From: Cubamyces lactineus
Lineage: Eukaryota; Basidiomycota; Agaricomycetes; Polyporales; Polyporaceae
NCBI GenBank assembly: GCA_022376465.1
Contig: JACDTU010000003.1
Location: forward strand, 1 to 64,000
Direction of reading: 5' to 3'
Length of the DNA stretch: 64,000 nt
Positions 44,301-53,679 of the stretch are shown here, piece after piece. How positions within the stretch are numbered: position 1 is the stretch's first letter; each line of letters begins with the position of its first letter. A program made the position numbers and the translations under genes. A model generated the notes under the pieces. It was not told the origin of the DNA and ran no database searches. It was given only the letters and a program-made list of their open reading frames with translations.

Positions 44301-45107
44301 GTCGTAGGGGCGATGCTCCGGTAGGATGTCGGCCTTGGTCTTGCTGAAGACGTCCGCAAACTCGTGGTACTCCTCCGGAACTCCGGTGAGGTCCGGGGGA
44401 GAGTCGGAGATGGACGAACTCCGCGCAGTAGCCAAGTCCGGGGTAGACAGGTTCAGGGTATAGCTCGCGGACCCCGGGAGTTTGCAAGCCCGAGCGAAAG
44501 CAGCAGCGTTCACAAGGGAGATCCGGGGTACGGAGGTCGGAGTAGGAGAAGTCGGTAGTTCCGGAGTAGCCGGAGTAGACGGAGTAGACGGAGTACGCTC
44601 AGCCGGAGCTGGCGGGGGTACCATGGTGTCAGAAACAGGACGCGGCGGGGGTGCGGAACGGAATTGGATGCTGCGCTTCTTCCAGTCAATCAACGGATTG
44701 TAGGCGGAGAGCCAGCTGTATCCCAGAACGGCAGACACGGACTTGTCGAGCGGAGTAACATAGAAATCTATATTGAGGACTTCTCCAGACGGGAAATGTA
44801 TGGGCAGGGTGGTAAACGAAGTAATCAGGTGGTTAGAAGTACCGTCGAAAAGCTGTAGACGGAGCGGGGTTACGGCGGTAGTTGGGAGTTGATACATAGT
44901 CGCGAAATCGGAGTCGATGAAACAATGGGAGGAACCGGAGTCGATAAGGGCGCGGAACGGAGTTGGGATAGGATCGGAGTACAAGTCGAGGAAGAGTGCA
45001 TGGGGGTCGGAAAGAGCGGACGCGTTGAGCCTGAGGATCTCCGTACCGGAGGAGTCAACGCGGTCCTCACGGGGTACGGAGTTCGGAGGACCGCAGACTA
45101 ATTTTTT
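41376..45107 (-). CDS. pol: pol of copy C (complete)
   Basis: Entered by -1 slippage at 45101-45107 and open to the stop at 41376, about 1,240 codons. Domain order is as in copy B: retropepsin, RT ([18 protein letters not shown]), RNase H, HHCC zinc finger, DDE integrase and a C-terminal chromodomain. All catalytic motifs I recognise are intact. The stop lies 107 bp from the end of the convergent antisense gene, so 3' ends of the two transcripts may overlap. Confidence 0.93.
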   Translation of the reverse strand, partial: KKLVCGPPNSVPREDRVDSSGTEILRLNASALSDPHALFLDLYSDPIPTPFRALIDSGSSHCFIDSDFATMYQLPTTAVTPLRLQLFDGTSNHLITSFTTLPIHFPSGEVLNIDFYVTPLDKSVSAVLGYSWLSAYNPLIDWKKRSIQFRSAPPPRPVSDTMVPPPAPAERTPSTPSTPATPELPTSPTPTSVPRISLVNAAAFARACKLPGSASYTLNLSTPDLATARSSSISDSPPDLTGVPEEYHEFADVFSKTKADILPEHRPYDLKIDLEEGATPPLGPIYSLSKLELDTLREYIDENLRSGFIRPSNSPCGAPVLFVKKKDGSLRLCVDYRGLNKITRKDRYPLPLVSDLLDAPRKARIYTKIDLRHAYNLVRIAPGDEWKTAFRTRYGSFEWLVMPFGLSNAPAAFQRFVNDIFADMLDVCVIVYLDDILIYSDNPEQHRKHVKEVLRRLRKHRLYARADKCEFHTDSVEYLGYILSPTGLTMAESKVKAILDWPEPRKVRDIQSFLGFANFYRRFIPNYSEIVLPLTRLTRKSVPWHFSEECRSSFNALKKAFTTAPVLHHWMPDRPLTVETDASDYAIAGILSLTTESGELHPIAFHSRTLTGAELNYDTHDKELLAIFECFKTWRHYLEGSATPIDVVTDHKNLVYFATTKLLTRRQARWSEFLSQFNLVVRFRPGKLGAKPDALTRRWDVYPKEGGSDYSVVNPHNYRPVFTQEQLAASLWATYLRPPVLRASFVLDSEQLLSDIKSAQATPTPDPELSAALKLASEGNSRWSRDEDGLLRLSGRVYVPNSGDLRLRVLRACHDHPTAGHWGQNKTQALVLRDYAWPGLRLFVRDYCKSCTTCARAKVPRHLPYGTLKQLPIPERPWNSISMDLIEQLPNSAGYTAILVVVDRLTKQGIFIPTHDTLTASELADLFVLHVFSKHGVPSHVTSDRGSEFVSHFFRSLGKALDMRLHFTSGYHPEGDGQTERVNQTLEQYLRIYSNYQQDNWSQLLPLAEFAYNNAPSATTGISPFFANKGYNPAISVYPERDLTSARARDYAVDLDELHTQLRQQIAEAQARYQVQADKHRLPAPDFKVGDQVYVRAQHIRTTRPSKKLSEKFLGPFTIIAQVGTHSFTLRLPDSMRAVHPVFHVSQLEPATPNTIPGRVQTPPPPILVDGEPEYEISEILDSKIDRRRRSCQLLYLVRWAGYEGTDEETSWILATELGHAQELVSDFHAAYPDKPGPLAKLS

Positions 45108-46567
45108 GTCTCCTTCGGGGCTGCAGCCGGAGCGGGCGCAGCGGGAGCGGGGTTGGCTTGAGCGGCGCGACCCTTGGTCGCGGACGAGGTCTTCTTCGGA
45201 CAAGCACTCGCGGTATGACCAGCTCCACCGCAGAAGAGACAGAGATTGTTGGCGAAACGGCGTTGACGCTCCTCGGGGGTGAGTTTTCCGTCCTTACCGA
45301 GCTTGTCGGTGTACGTCTTGGCCGGGGTCTTCGGAGTCTTAGGAGACTTCGACGAAGTACCGGAATTGCCGGACTTGGACGGGGTAGACGAGGAGGCCTG
45401 TCCGGAGTTGTTACCTCCGGACTTGTTGCCGGAGTTGGAGGACTTGGAGTCGGAGGTCGACTTGTTACCGGACTTCGAAGGTCCGGACTCGCGCAAGACC
45501 TCGGCCTTGCGCTCCCAGTAGCGGTTGTCGATCGACTGCGCGAGGTCGCGAAGGGCCACCAGGGTCTCGGGCTTGCCGACCTCGGAGATGCGGTCCTTGA
45601 GACGGTTCGGAAGTCCGTCGTAGAACCGGTACCGGAGCGGAGCATTACCCCAACGGACTTGAGTAGCGAGGCGGGTGAACTGAGTGATGTACTTAGCTAT
45701 CCGCTGGTTGTCGCCCATCCGGAGGTTCATCAGCTCATGCTCCGCAGCTCCGGAGGCGTCGTAAGGACCGAAGTTCACTCGGAGTTCCTCCTGGAAGTGG
45801 TCGTAGGATGTAAGGAAGATGGGGGGGTTGTCCGAGTCGCCTTCGAGGAGGTAGGGCTCGAACCACTGTAGCGCGGTGCCCTTGAGGAAGGAGATGGCGT
45901 AGGTCACCTTCTTCTCATCGGAGTCGAAGGTTCGGGGTCGGGCCTTGAAGACAAGTTCCAACTGCGTGAAGAAAGACCGGAGTTTGTTGGGGTCGGACCC
46001 GTCGAACTGGTCCGGCTCGCGGACGTTGTGCCGCTCGTTGTTCGAAGGTTGGGTAACCGCCGGAGTTGGAGCGGTAGTACGTTCGAGGGTACGCGCGATG
46101 AGAGAGATCGCGGTCGCTAGTTGCGACTGAACCCGGTCTTCGGAGTCGGAGGAGTCCGAGCTTGAGCTAGTGTCGTCGTCTCCCGGCCCTTGTGGGTCGT
46201 TGTCCGGAGGGCCTGGCGGTCCTGGAGGGCCCGGCGGACCTGGAGGACTAGGCGGACCCGGAGGCCCGCGGCTCGGACCTGAAGGCTGACCCTCGGAGAA
46301 CGGGTTCCCCGGAGATGGCTCGCGGGGTACCTGCGAGGCAGTCGCGGTAGAGATGACCAGAGGCTGAGGCGGGTCACCTTCGTCGTCCCCATCGGAGGAC
46401 GCTTCGACGATTGTTCGAGCGAACTGCCCGCGGCGGCTCGGAGTAGCTTCTTCTTGCGTCGCTGAGTCGCCTCGGCGAGCTGTCCAGCCACTCCAGTTCT
46501 CGGCGGGGTCTTCTTGCTCTAGGGCGCGAGATTGCGTCTGAGTGCGGACTACGGTTCGAGTGGACAT
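45098..46567 (-). CDS. gag: gag of copy C (complete)
   Basis: A 489-residue Gag from the ATG at 46567, 31 bp inside the 5' LTR boundary. It has an acidic, Pro/Gly-rich N-terminus with a collagen-like PPGPPGPP run, and a capsid-like helical region (FFTQLELVFKARPRTF onward, ALQWFEPYL). A Ser/Gly/Asn/Lys-rich linker, a CCHC knuckle ([14 protein letters not shown]) and an Ala/Pro tail follow. It ends ETKN-stop, with the last codons forming the frameshift heptamer. Confidence 0.93.
   Translation of the reverse strand: MSTRTVVRTQTQSRALEQEDPAENWSGWTARRGDSATQEEATPSRRGQFARTIVEASSDGDDEGDPPQPLVISTATASQVPREPSPGNPFSEGQPSGPSRGPPGPPSPPGPPGPPGPPGPPDNDPQGPGDDDTSSSSDSSDSEDRVQSQLATAISLIARTLERTTAPTPAVTQPSNNERHNVREPDQFDGSDPNKLRSFFTQLELVFKARPRTFDSDEKKVTYAISFLKGTALQWFEPYLLEGDSDNPPIFLTSYDHFQEELRVNFGPYDASGAAEHELMNLRMGDNQRIAKYITQFTRLATQVRWGNAPLRYRFYDGLPNRLKDRISEVGKPETLVALRDLAQSIDNRYWERKAEVLRESGPSKSGNKSTSDSKSSNSGNKSGGNNSGQASSSTPSKSGNSGTSSKSPKTPKTPAKTYTDKLGKDGKLTPEERQRRFANNLCLFCGGAGHTASACPKKTSSATKGRAAQANPAPAAPAPAAAPKETKN
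45101..45107 (-). promoter_or_regulatory. -1 ribosomal frameshift site between gag and pol
   Basis: On the minus strand the last gag codons read ACA AAA AAT TAG. This contains A AAA AAT in the X XXY YYZ register. A -1 slip gives AAA AAA TTA and leads directly into the pol frame (KKLVCGPPN). The same heptamer is at 1679-1685 (A), 22213-22219 (B) and 52765-52771 (D). I did not verify a downstream pseudoknot. Confidence 0.8.
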
Positions 46568-46585
46568 ATTGAGTGAAACCCGGTG

Positions 46586-46596
46586 AGTTCGGAAAT
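46586..46596 (-). promoter_or_regulatory. Self-priming primer binding site of copy C
   Basis: Two bases inside the 5' LTR the minus strand reads ATTTCCGAACT. This is the exact complement of AGTTCGGAAAT at the predicted transcript start (46909-46919, minus strand). That matches the self-priming of Tf1/sushi elements, where the first 11 nt of the mRNA pair with the primer site. No tRNA 3'-end match (TGG start) is present. Confidence 0.75.
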
Positions 46597-46944
46597 ACTG
46601 TTAGGACCGTGCCGTCCGGGGGTACAACTCCGGTGGTCGGGACTTGGACGGAGTTCGGGGTCGGAGTACGACCGGAGGTCGGACTAGCACTGGGGTGAGG
46701 ACTTTCGCGAAACTATTAGTAACGCACGGGTTCCGACTCGGTGTCCTCTATTTGCGGACTTCGGAGTACGGACTTGACGGGACGAAGGTCGGACTTGGGA
46801 ACGGGGTTGGGTTGAAGGGGTTGGTAGGAAGGGAACGAAGGTTGGTCAGACTAGAGGGTCGGGGTTGAGTGTCGGACTACGAGTTGAACCAGTAATGGGT
46901 ATAACGAGATTTCCGAACTGAGTAGCTACTACATTCCGGGGCAG

Positions 46945-46952
46945 TATTTATA
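46945..46952 (-). promoter_or_regulatory. LTR TATA box
   Basis: TATAAATA on the minus strand, 33 nt upstream of AGTTCGGAAAT, the proposed transcript start. It is conserved in all LTRs of the family in the window. Confidence 0.7.
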
Positions 46953-47118
46953 CTAAGTCAGAAACCCGATAGAAACAATAAGAGATGTACGTGATAGGAA
47001 GGAGTAGAACGAAAGTACGAAGTAACTTGCCAAGGGTAAGATAACGTAGATAGCTCAGTAAGCAAAAGCCTCATGTAGGTAGCGCCATGAGGGGTTATCT
47101 GAGACATGTAAGTCATGG

Positions 47119-47286
47119 GGTCGGGGGAAGTCCGAAGTACGGAGTACGAAGTGCGGAGTACGGAGAACGGAGTCGGGGGTACGGGGTACGGAAGAGCGGA
47201 GTACGGAGGAACGGAGTACGTAACGCGGAGTAAGGAGCGGGGTACGGGGGTTCGGGGATCGGGCTTCGGGGTTACAGCACGGAGCG
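47119..47286 (-). promoter_or_regulatory. CGG-triplet array in U3
   Basis: About 170 bp of U3 consists of variants of CGGAGTA in direct repeat (CGGAGTACGGAGAACGGAG and similar), placing CGG triplets every 7-8 bp. CGG triplets are the half-site of Zn2Cys6 factors, and this element family encodes such a protein. The array is present in every LTR of the family here, with small differences between the 693 and 715 bp subtypes. Confidence 0.6.
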
Positions 47287-48496
47287 TAACAGCGTCCCGC
47301 GGAGGACGACGAACTGGAGTCGGAGGAGGAAGAGGACGATGCGGAGTTGTTGGTCCCGCGGTAAGTCCGGTCGGGGTACGGAGTGCGGGGTTCAGGCTAA
47401 CGGAGTTCCACAGGACGAAGTGCGACCGGTGCGCGGCGAAACAGATCGCGTGCCGGTTCTGCGCGGGGAAGAGGACGTCGAGCTGCGTCCAGTGCCAGAA
47501 GGCCCGGTCGCGCGCGTGCGTCGGGGCTCGCGGACTTCCCGCGGACATCCAAGCCCGAATCGCGCGCAAGGAGGAGGCCCCAAGCCCGCAGCGCAAGAAG
47601 GTCAAGTCCGCCGCCATCGTTGTTGACGACGACGGGTTCGAGACCCCCGCGCCCACCGGAGTACGGAGTTCGGAGAAGGTGCGGGCGGACAAGGGCAAGG
47701 GAAAGGAGAAGGAGAAGGAGAAGACGGCGGAGAAGCCGCTGCATCCAGGTGAGGTCCGATGGACGTTCGTAGCACCGCCCGGGATTAACCCACCAGCACG
47801 CACGGTCGTAGCCCGAGGCCCGAGTCTTGCGGGCTCGTCGACGGGCCCCCGGATGTCTGCGAGCTCCGGACTTCCGGAGGTTGGGAAGTCCGACCTCTGG
47901 TGGTCCGACGACCTGGAGAAGCTCTCCGACCGGGAGCTCCTCGAGCACCTGCTCGTCGCGGTGCAGCGCAACCGGCGCACCGCGGGGCGGGTCATCGACC
48001 TGCTGGTCGACGAGGAGGAGCAGCGGGAGGAGATGATGCGGGAGGAGGTCCGGGGTCTTGGCGACGCCATCGCCAAGATCGTGCGGAAGGAGCTGAAATC
48101 CGCCATCGGCGAGGCCGTCCGCGACGTGGTCAAGTCCGAACTCGCGACGGAGTTCGGCACTATGCTGCGGGAGATCCTGGAGATCACCTCGCAGGACAAG
48201 GAGGACGCGATCGCGGATGCGCTGGAGCGGGCGGGCGTGGCTGGGTCGGACTGGGAGGAGGAGGAGAGTGGGACGGGGTTGGCGGACAAGTCCGCGCGGG
48301 GCAAGTCCGGTGAGGTGGAGGAGGAGCAGGGCGAGGGCGCGAAGGAGGGAAAGGGGCCGGAGGACCCGGCGGACATGGACATGGCGGAGTAGGGCGGAGT
48401 ACGGACTACGGACCTCGGACATCGTAGGTAGCAATTTGTAGTCCGAGTGCGGAGTAGTATAGAGAAATCTGTTGGTGAGAACTCCGCGTGTGTATC

Positions 48497-51400
48497 TCAA
48501 GACAACTTAGCAAGAGGTCCGGGCTTGTCCGGGTAAGCTGCGTGGAAGTCCGAGACTAGCTCCTGGGCATGTCCGAGCTCCGTGGCTAAGATCCATGAAG
48601 TTTCTTCGTCTGTACCTTCGTAGCCTGCCCATCGGACTAGGTACAGGAGTTGACAACTCCGACGCCGGCGGTCAATCTTGGAGTCGAGGATCTCCGAAAT
48701 CTCGTACTCCGGTTCTCCGTCCACCAGGATCGGAGGTGGCGGAGTTTGGACACGGCCGGGGATGGTGTTCGGAGTTGCAGGCTCGAGTTGCGAGACATGG
48801 AAGACGGGGTGTACCGCGCGCATAGAGTCCGGTAGTCGGAGGGTGAAAGAGTGGGTTCCGACCTGCGCGATGATAGTGAACGGACCTAAGAACTTCTCGG
48901 ACAACTTTTTGGAAGGACGTGTAGTCCGGATGTGCTGAGCTCGGACATAGACCTGATCTCCGACCTTGAAGTCCGGCGCGGGTAGACGGTGTTTGTCCGC
49001 CTGTACTTGGTACCGGGCCTGGGCTTCGGCGATCTGCTGTCGGAGTTGGGTGTGAAGTTCGTCGAGGTCGACAGCGTAGTCGCGAGCTCGAGCGGAGGTG
49101 AGGTCCCGCTCGGGGTAGACGGAGATGGCGGGGTTGTAGCCCTTGTTCGCGAAGAACGGGGATATACTGGTAGTTGCGGACGGGGCATTGTTATACGCGA
49201 ACTCCGCCAAGGGGAGGAGTTGGGACCAGTTGTCCTGCTGGTAGTTCGAATAGATCCGGAGGTACTGCTCGAGGGTCTGGTTAACCCGCTCGGTTTGACC
49301 GTCGCCTTCCGGGTGGTAACCGGAGGTGAAGTGAAGGCGCATGTCGAGGGCCTTACCGAGGGAGCGGAAGAAGTGAGAGACGAACTCCGAGCCCCGATCG
49401 GAGGTAACGTGCGAGGGAACTCCGTGCTTGGAGAACACATGGAGTACGAACAAGTCCGCTAGCTCCGAGGCTGTAAGCGTGTCGTGGGTAGGGATGAATA
49501 TACCTTGCTTAGTGAGCCTGTCAACTACCACCAAGATCGCGGTGTAGCCGGCGGAGTTCGGGAGTTGCTCGATGAGGTCCATAGAGATGGAGTTCCAGGG
49601 TCGCTCGGGGATCGGGAGTTGCTTCAAAGTTCCATAGGGAAGATGCTGGGGGACTTTAGCTCGCGCACAGGTAGTACAGGAATTACAGTAGTCCCGGACG
49701 AAGAGTCGGAGTCCGGGCCAGGCGTAGTCCCGCAGCACCAGGGCTTGCGTCTTGTTCTGTCCCCACCAGGTGGGGGCCCTGCAAAACAGTTCGCTGTGTT
49801 GACTGGCATGCTCGTACTGCTCGAGGGTCTGGTTAACCCGCTCGGTTTGACCGTCGCCTTCCGGGTGGTAACCGGAGGTGAAGTGAAGGCGCATGTCGAG
49901 GGCCTTACCGAGGGAGCGGAAGAAGTGAGAGACGAACTCCGAGCCCCGGTCGGAGGTAACGTGCGAGGGAACTCCGTGCTTGGAGAACACATGGAGTACG
50001 AACAAGTCCGCTAACTCCGAGGCTGTAAGCGTGTCGTGGGTAGGGATGAATATACCTTGCTTAGTGAGCCTGTCGACTACCACCAAGATCGCGGTGTAGC
50101 CAGCGGAGTTCGGGAGTTGCTCGATGAGGTCCATGGAGATGGAGTTCCAGGGTCGCTCGGGGATCGGGAGTTGCTTCAAAGTACCGTAGGGGAGATGCCG
50201 GGGGACTTTAGCTCGCGCACAGGTAGTACAGGACTTACAGTAGTCCCGGACGAAGAGTCGAAGTCCGGGCCAGGCGTAGTCCCGCAGGACCAGGGCTTGC
50301 GTCTTGTTCTGTCCCCAGTGTCCGGCGGTAGGATGGTCGTGACAAGCTCGGAGTACGCGAAGGCGGAGGTCGCCGGAGTTCGGGACATAGACTCGGCCTG
50401 AAAGTCGGAGTAGTCCGTCTTCATCGCGGGACCATCGGGAGTTGCCTTCGGAGGCGAGCTTGAGTGCGGCAGATAGTTCGGGGTCAGGAGTCGGGGTTGC
50501 TTGAGCGGACTTGATGTCCGAGAGGAGCTGTTCGGAGTCGAGGATGAAGGAAGCTCGGAGTACGGGGGGTCGGAGGTAAGTAGCCCGGAGGGACGCGGCG
50601 AGCTGCTCCTGGGTAAAGACCGGTCGGTAGTTGTGAGGGTTGACGACGGAGTAGTCACTGCCCCCCTCTTTTGGGTAGACGTCCCAACGGCGTGTCAGTG
50701 CGTCGGGCTTCGCTCCAAGCTTACCTGGTCGGAACCGGACTACGAGGTTGAACTGCGAGAGGAATTCCGACCATCGGGCTTGGCGGCGGGTTAGCAACTT
50801 CGTAGTCGCGAAGTATACCAAGTTCTTGTGGTCCGTGACAACGTCGATCGGAGTTGCCGAACCTTCGAGGTAGTGCCGCCAGGTTTTGAAGCATTCGAAG
50901 ATCGCGAGGAGTTCCTTGTCGTGAGTGTCGTAGTTCAATTCCGCGCCGGTCAAGGTGCGGGAGTGGAAAGCAATGGGGTGGAGTTCACCGGACTCGGTGG
51001 TAAGGGAGAGAATGCCGGCGATGGCATAGTCCGAGGCGTCGGTCTCGACGGTGAGGGGTCGGTCGGGCATCCAGTGGTGTAGTACCGGAGCTGTCGTGAA
51101 CGCCTTCTTGAGAGCGTTGAACGAACTCCGACATTCCTCGGAGAAGTGCCAAGGCACGGACTTGCGGGTTAAGCGGGTCAGCGGTAGTACGATCTCGGAG
51201 TAGTTTGGAATAAACCGTCGATAGAAGTTCGCGAACCCCAGGAACGACTGTATGTCGCGGACCTTTCAGGGTTCGGGCCAATCCAAGATCGCCTTAACCT
51301 TCGACTCCGCCATGGTAAGTCCGGTGGGAGAGAGGATGTACCCGAGGTACTCGACGGAGTCAGTGTGGAACTCGCACTTGTCAGCGCGGGCATAAAGCCG

Positions 51401-52771
51401 GTGCTTGCGGAGTCGCCGGAGTACCTCTTTGACGTGCTTGCGGTGTTGCTCGGGGTTGTCGGAGTAGATGAGGATGTCGTCCAGGTAGACGATGACGCAC
51501 ACATCGAGCATATCCGTGAAGATGTCATTGACGAACCGCTGAAAAGCAGCGGGCGCGTTAGAAAGTCCGAACGGCATGACTAACCATTCGAAGGACCCAT
51601 AGCGGGTCCGAAACGCGGTCTTCCACTCATCTCCGGGAGCTATGCGGACTAGATTGTAGGCGTGACAGAGGTCAATTTTGGTATAGATCCGGGCCTTCCG
51701 AGGCGCGTCCAGCAAGTCCGAGACGAGAGGAAGAGGGTAGCGGTCCTTCCGGGTGATCTTATTCAAACCCCGGTAGTCCACGCAAAGGCGAAGAGATCCG
51801 TCCTTCTTCTTGACGAAGAGGACGGGAGCTCCGCAGGGGGAATTGGACGGACGTATGAACCCCGAACGGAGGTTCTCGTCAATGTACTCCCGAAGCGTGT
51901 CGAGCTCGAGTTTTGAGAGGGAGTAGATAGGTCCGAGTGGCGGAGTAGCCCCTTCTTCCAGGTCGATCTTTAGGTCGTAGGGGCGATGCTCCGGTAGGAT
52001 GTCGGCCTTGGTCTTGCTGAAGACGTCTGCAAACTCATGGTACTCCTCCGGAACTCCGGTGAGGTCCGGGGGAGAGTTGGAGATGGACGAGCTTCGCGCA
52101 GTAGCCGAGTCCGGGGTAGACAGATTCAGGGTAAAACTCGCGGACCCCGGAAGTTTGCAAGCTCGAGCGAAAGCAGCAGCATTCACAAGAGAGATCCGGG
52201 GTACGGAGGTCGGAGTAGGAGAAGTCGGTAGTTCCAGAGTAGACGGAGTAGACGGAGTACGCTCAGCCGGAGCTGGCGGGGGTACCATGGTGTCAGAAAC
52301 AGGACGCGGCGGGGGTGCGGAACGGAATTGGATGCTGCGCTTCTTCCAGTCAATCAACGGATTGTAGGCGGAGAGCCAGCTGTATCCCAGAACGGCAGAC
52401 ACGGACTTGTCGAGCGGAGTAACATAGAAATCTATATTGAGGACTTCTCCAGACGGGAAATGTATGGGCAGGGTGGTAAACGAAGTAATCAGGTGGTTAG
52501 AAGTACCGTCGAAAAGCTGTAGACGGAGCGGGGTTACGGCGGTAGTTGGGAGTTGATACATAGTCGCGAAATCGGAGTCGATGAAACAATGGGAGGAACC
52601 GGAGTCGATAAGGGCGCGGAACGGAGTTGGGATAGGATCGGAGTACAAGTCGAGGAAGAGTGCATGGGGGTCGGAAAGAGCGGACGCGTTGAGCCTGAGG
52701 ATCTCCGTACCGGAGGAGTCAACGCGGTCCTCGCGGGGTACGGAGTTCGGAGGACCGCAGACTAATTTTTT
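48497..52771 (-). pseudogene. pol: pol of copy D: TGA after RT and duplicated integrase
   Basis: Entered at the heptamer at 52765-52771. The protease and RT match the other copies; motif A reads KIDLCHAYN as in copy A. The same TGA as in copy A (51266-51268 here) follows the RT. The frame then continues through RNase H to the end. The integrase region is present twice in frame (50317-49814 and 49765-49262) with 16 novel codons between them. The chromodomain is intact. Confidence 0.9.
49262..50317 (-). repeat. In-frame 504 bp integrase duplication with a 48 bp filler
   Basis: Segments 49262-49765 and 49814-50317 are colinear at a constant 552 bp offset and are separated by 48 bp (49766-49813) not found in copies B or C. 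The two copies are not identical: the upper one has ACCGTAGGGGAGATGCC as in copy C, the lower one TCCATAGGGAAGATGCT. This argues for recombination or template switching between related elements, not a simple tandem duplication. 552 is a multiple of three. Confidence 0.9.
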
Positions 52772-53679
52772 GTCTCCTTCGGGGCTGCAGCTGGAGCAGG
52801 CACAGCAGGAGCGGGGTTGGCCTGAGCGGCGCGACCCTTGGTCGCGGACGAGGTCTTCTTCGGACAAGCACTCGCGGTATGACCAGCTCCGCCGCAGAAG
52901 AGACAAAGGTTGTTGGCGAAACGGCGCTGACGCTCCTCGGGGGTGAGCTTTCCGTCCTTACCGAGCTTGTCGGCATACGTCTTGGCCGGGGTCTTCGGAG
53001 TCTTAGGGGACTTCGACGAAGTACCGGAATTGCCGGACTTGGACGGGGTAGACGAGGAGGCCTGTCCGGAGTTGTTACCTCCGGACTTGTTGCCGGAGTT
53101 GGAGGACTTGGAGTCAGAGGTCGACTTGCTGCCGGACTTCGAAGGTCCGGACTCGCGCGAGACCTTGGCCTTGCGCTCCCAGTAGCGGTTGTCGATTGAC
53201 TGCGCAAGGTCGCGGAGGGCCACCAGGGTCTCGGGCTTGCCGACCTCGGAGATGCGGTCCTTGAGGCGATTCGGAAGTCCGTCGTAGAACCGGTACCGGA
53301 GCGGAGCATTACCCCAGCGGACTTGAGTGGCGAGGCGGGTGAACTGGGTGATGTACTTAGCTATCCGCTGGTTGTCGCCCATCCGGAGGTTCATCAGCTC
53401 ATGCTCCGCAGCTCCGGAGGCGTCGTAAGGACCGAAGTTCACTCGGAGTTCCTCCTGGAAGTGGTCGTAGGACGTAAGGAAGATGGGGGGGTTGTCCGAG
53501 TCGCCTTCGAGGAGGTAGGGCTCAAACCATTGTAGCGCGGTGCCCTTGAGGAAAGAGATGGCGTAGGTCACCTTCTTCTCATCGGAGTCGAATGTTCGGG
53601 GTCGGGCCTTGAAGACAAGTTCCAACTGCGTGAAGAAAGACCGGAGTTTGTTGGGGTCGGACCCGTCGAACTGGTCTGG
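52762..53679 (-). pseudogene. gag: gag of copy D, 5' end missing
   Basis: Contains the capsid-like region, linker and CCHC knuckle, ending at TAG 52762-52764. Homology to the copy C gag stops near 53675-53680 at the palindromic terminus of the adjoining element. The Pro/Gly-rich N-terminal part is absent. Confidence 0.9.

Larger units (their letters stand above)
38975..47291 (-). mobile_element. Chromovirus copy C, complete and potentially autonomous
   Basis: 8,317 bp with 693 bp LTRs and TSD GCGTC (38970-38974 and 47292-47296), inserted in exon 2 of the antisense gene of copy D. Both LTRs share a private base (GGTCAGACT where B has GGTCGGACT), and no differences between them were noticed. 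gag and pol are open and linked by the -1 slippery site. The antisense gene has a nonsense change. This is the copy most likely to be active. Confidence 0.96.
46599..47291 (-). repeat. 5' LTR of copy C (693 bp)
   Basis: TGTTA...TAACA on the plus strand. The inferred minus-strand layout is U3 47291-46920, transcription start near 46919, and R/U5 to 46599. Confidence 0.94.
38666..48392 (+). pseudogene. Antisense Zn(II)2Cys6 gene of copy D, split by copy C
   Basis: Exon 1 is 38666-38760. Exon 2 is 38820-38974 continued at 47297-47360. Exon 3 is 47414-48392. Leaving out copy C and one GCGTC duplication, the exons total 1,293 nt, a clean 430-codon frame. Exon 2 encodes six extra residues (RKREEE type) compared with copy B. 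The zinc cluster is intact, with one additional Cys inside the central loop (CRFCAGK). TATATAAG is at 38592-38599. The frame is intact despite divergence from B, which suggests past selection on the protein. Confidence 0.82.
37740..53679 (-). mobile_element. Chromovirus copy D, carrying copy C and truncated on the right
   Basis: A minus-strand element of the 715 bp LTR subtype. From left to right it has the 3' LTR (37740-38454), the antisense Zn2Cys6 gene (split by copy C), pol with an internal integrase duplication and a TGA, and gag cut off near 53675-53680, where sequence with a palindromic terminus begins. The rest of gag and the 5' LTR are not in the window. Confidence 0.92.
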
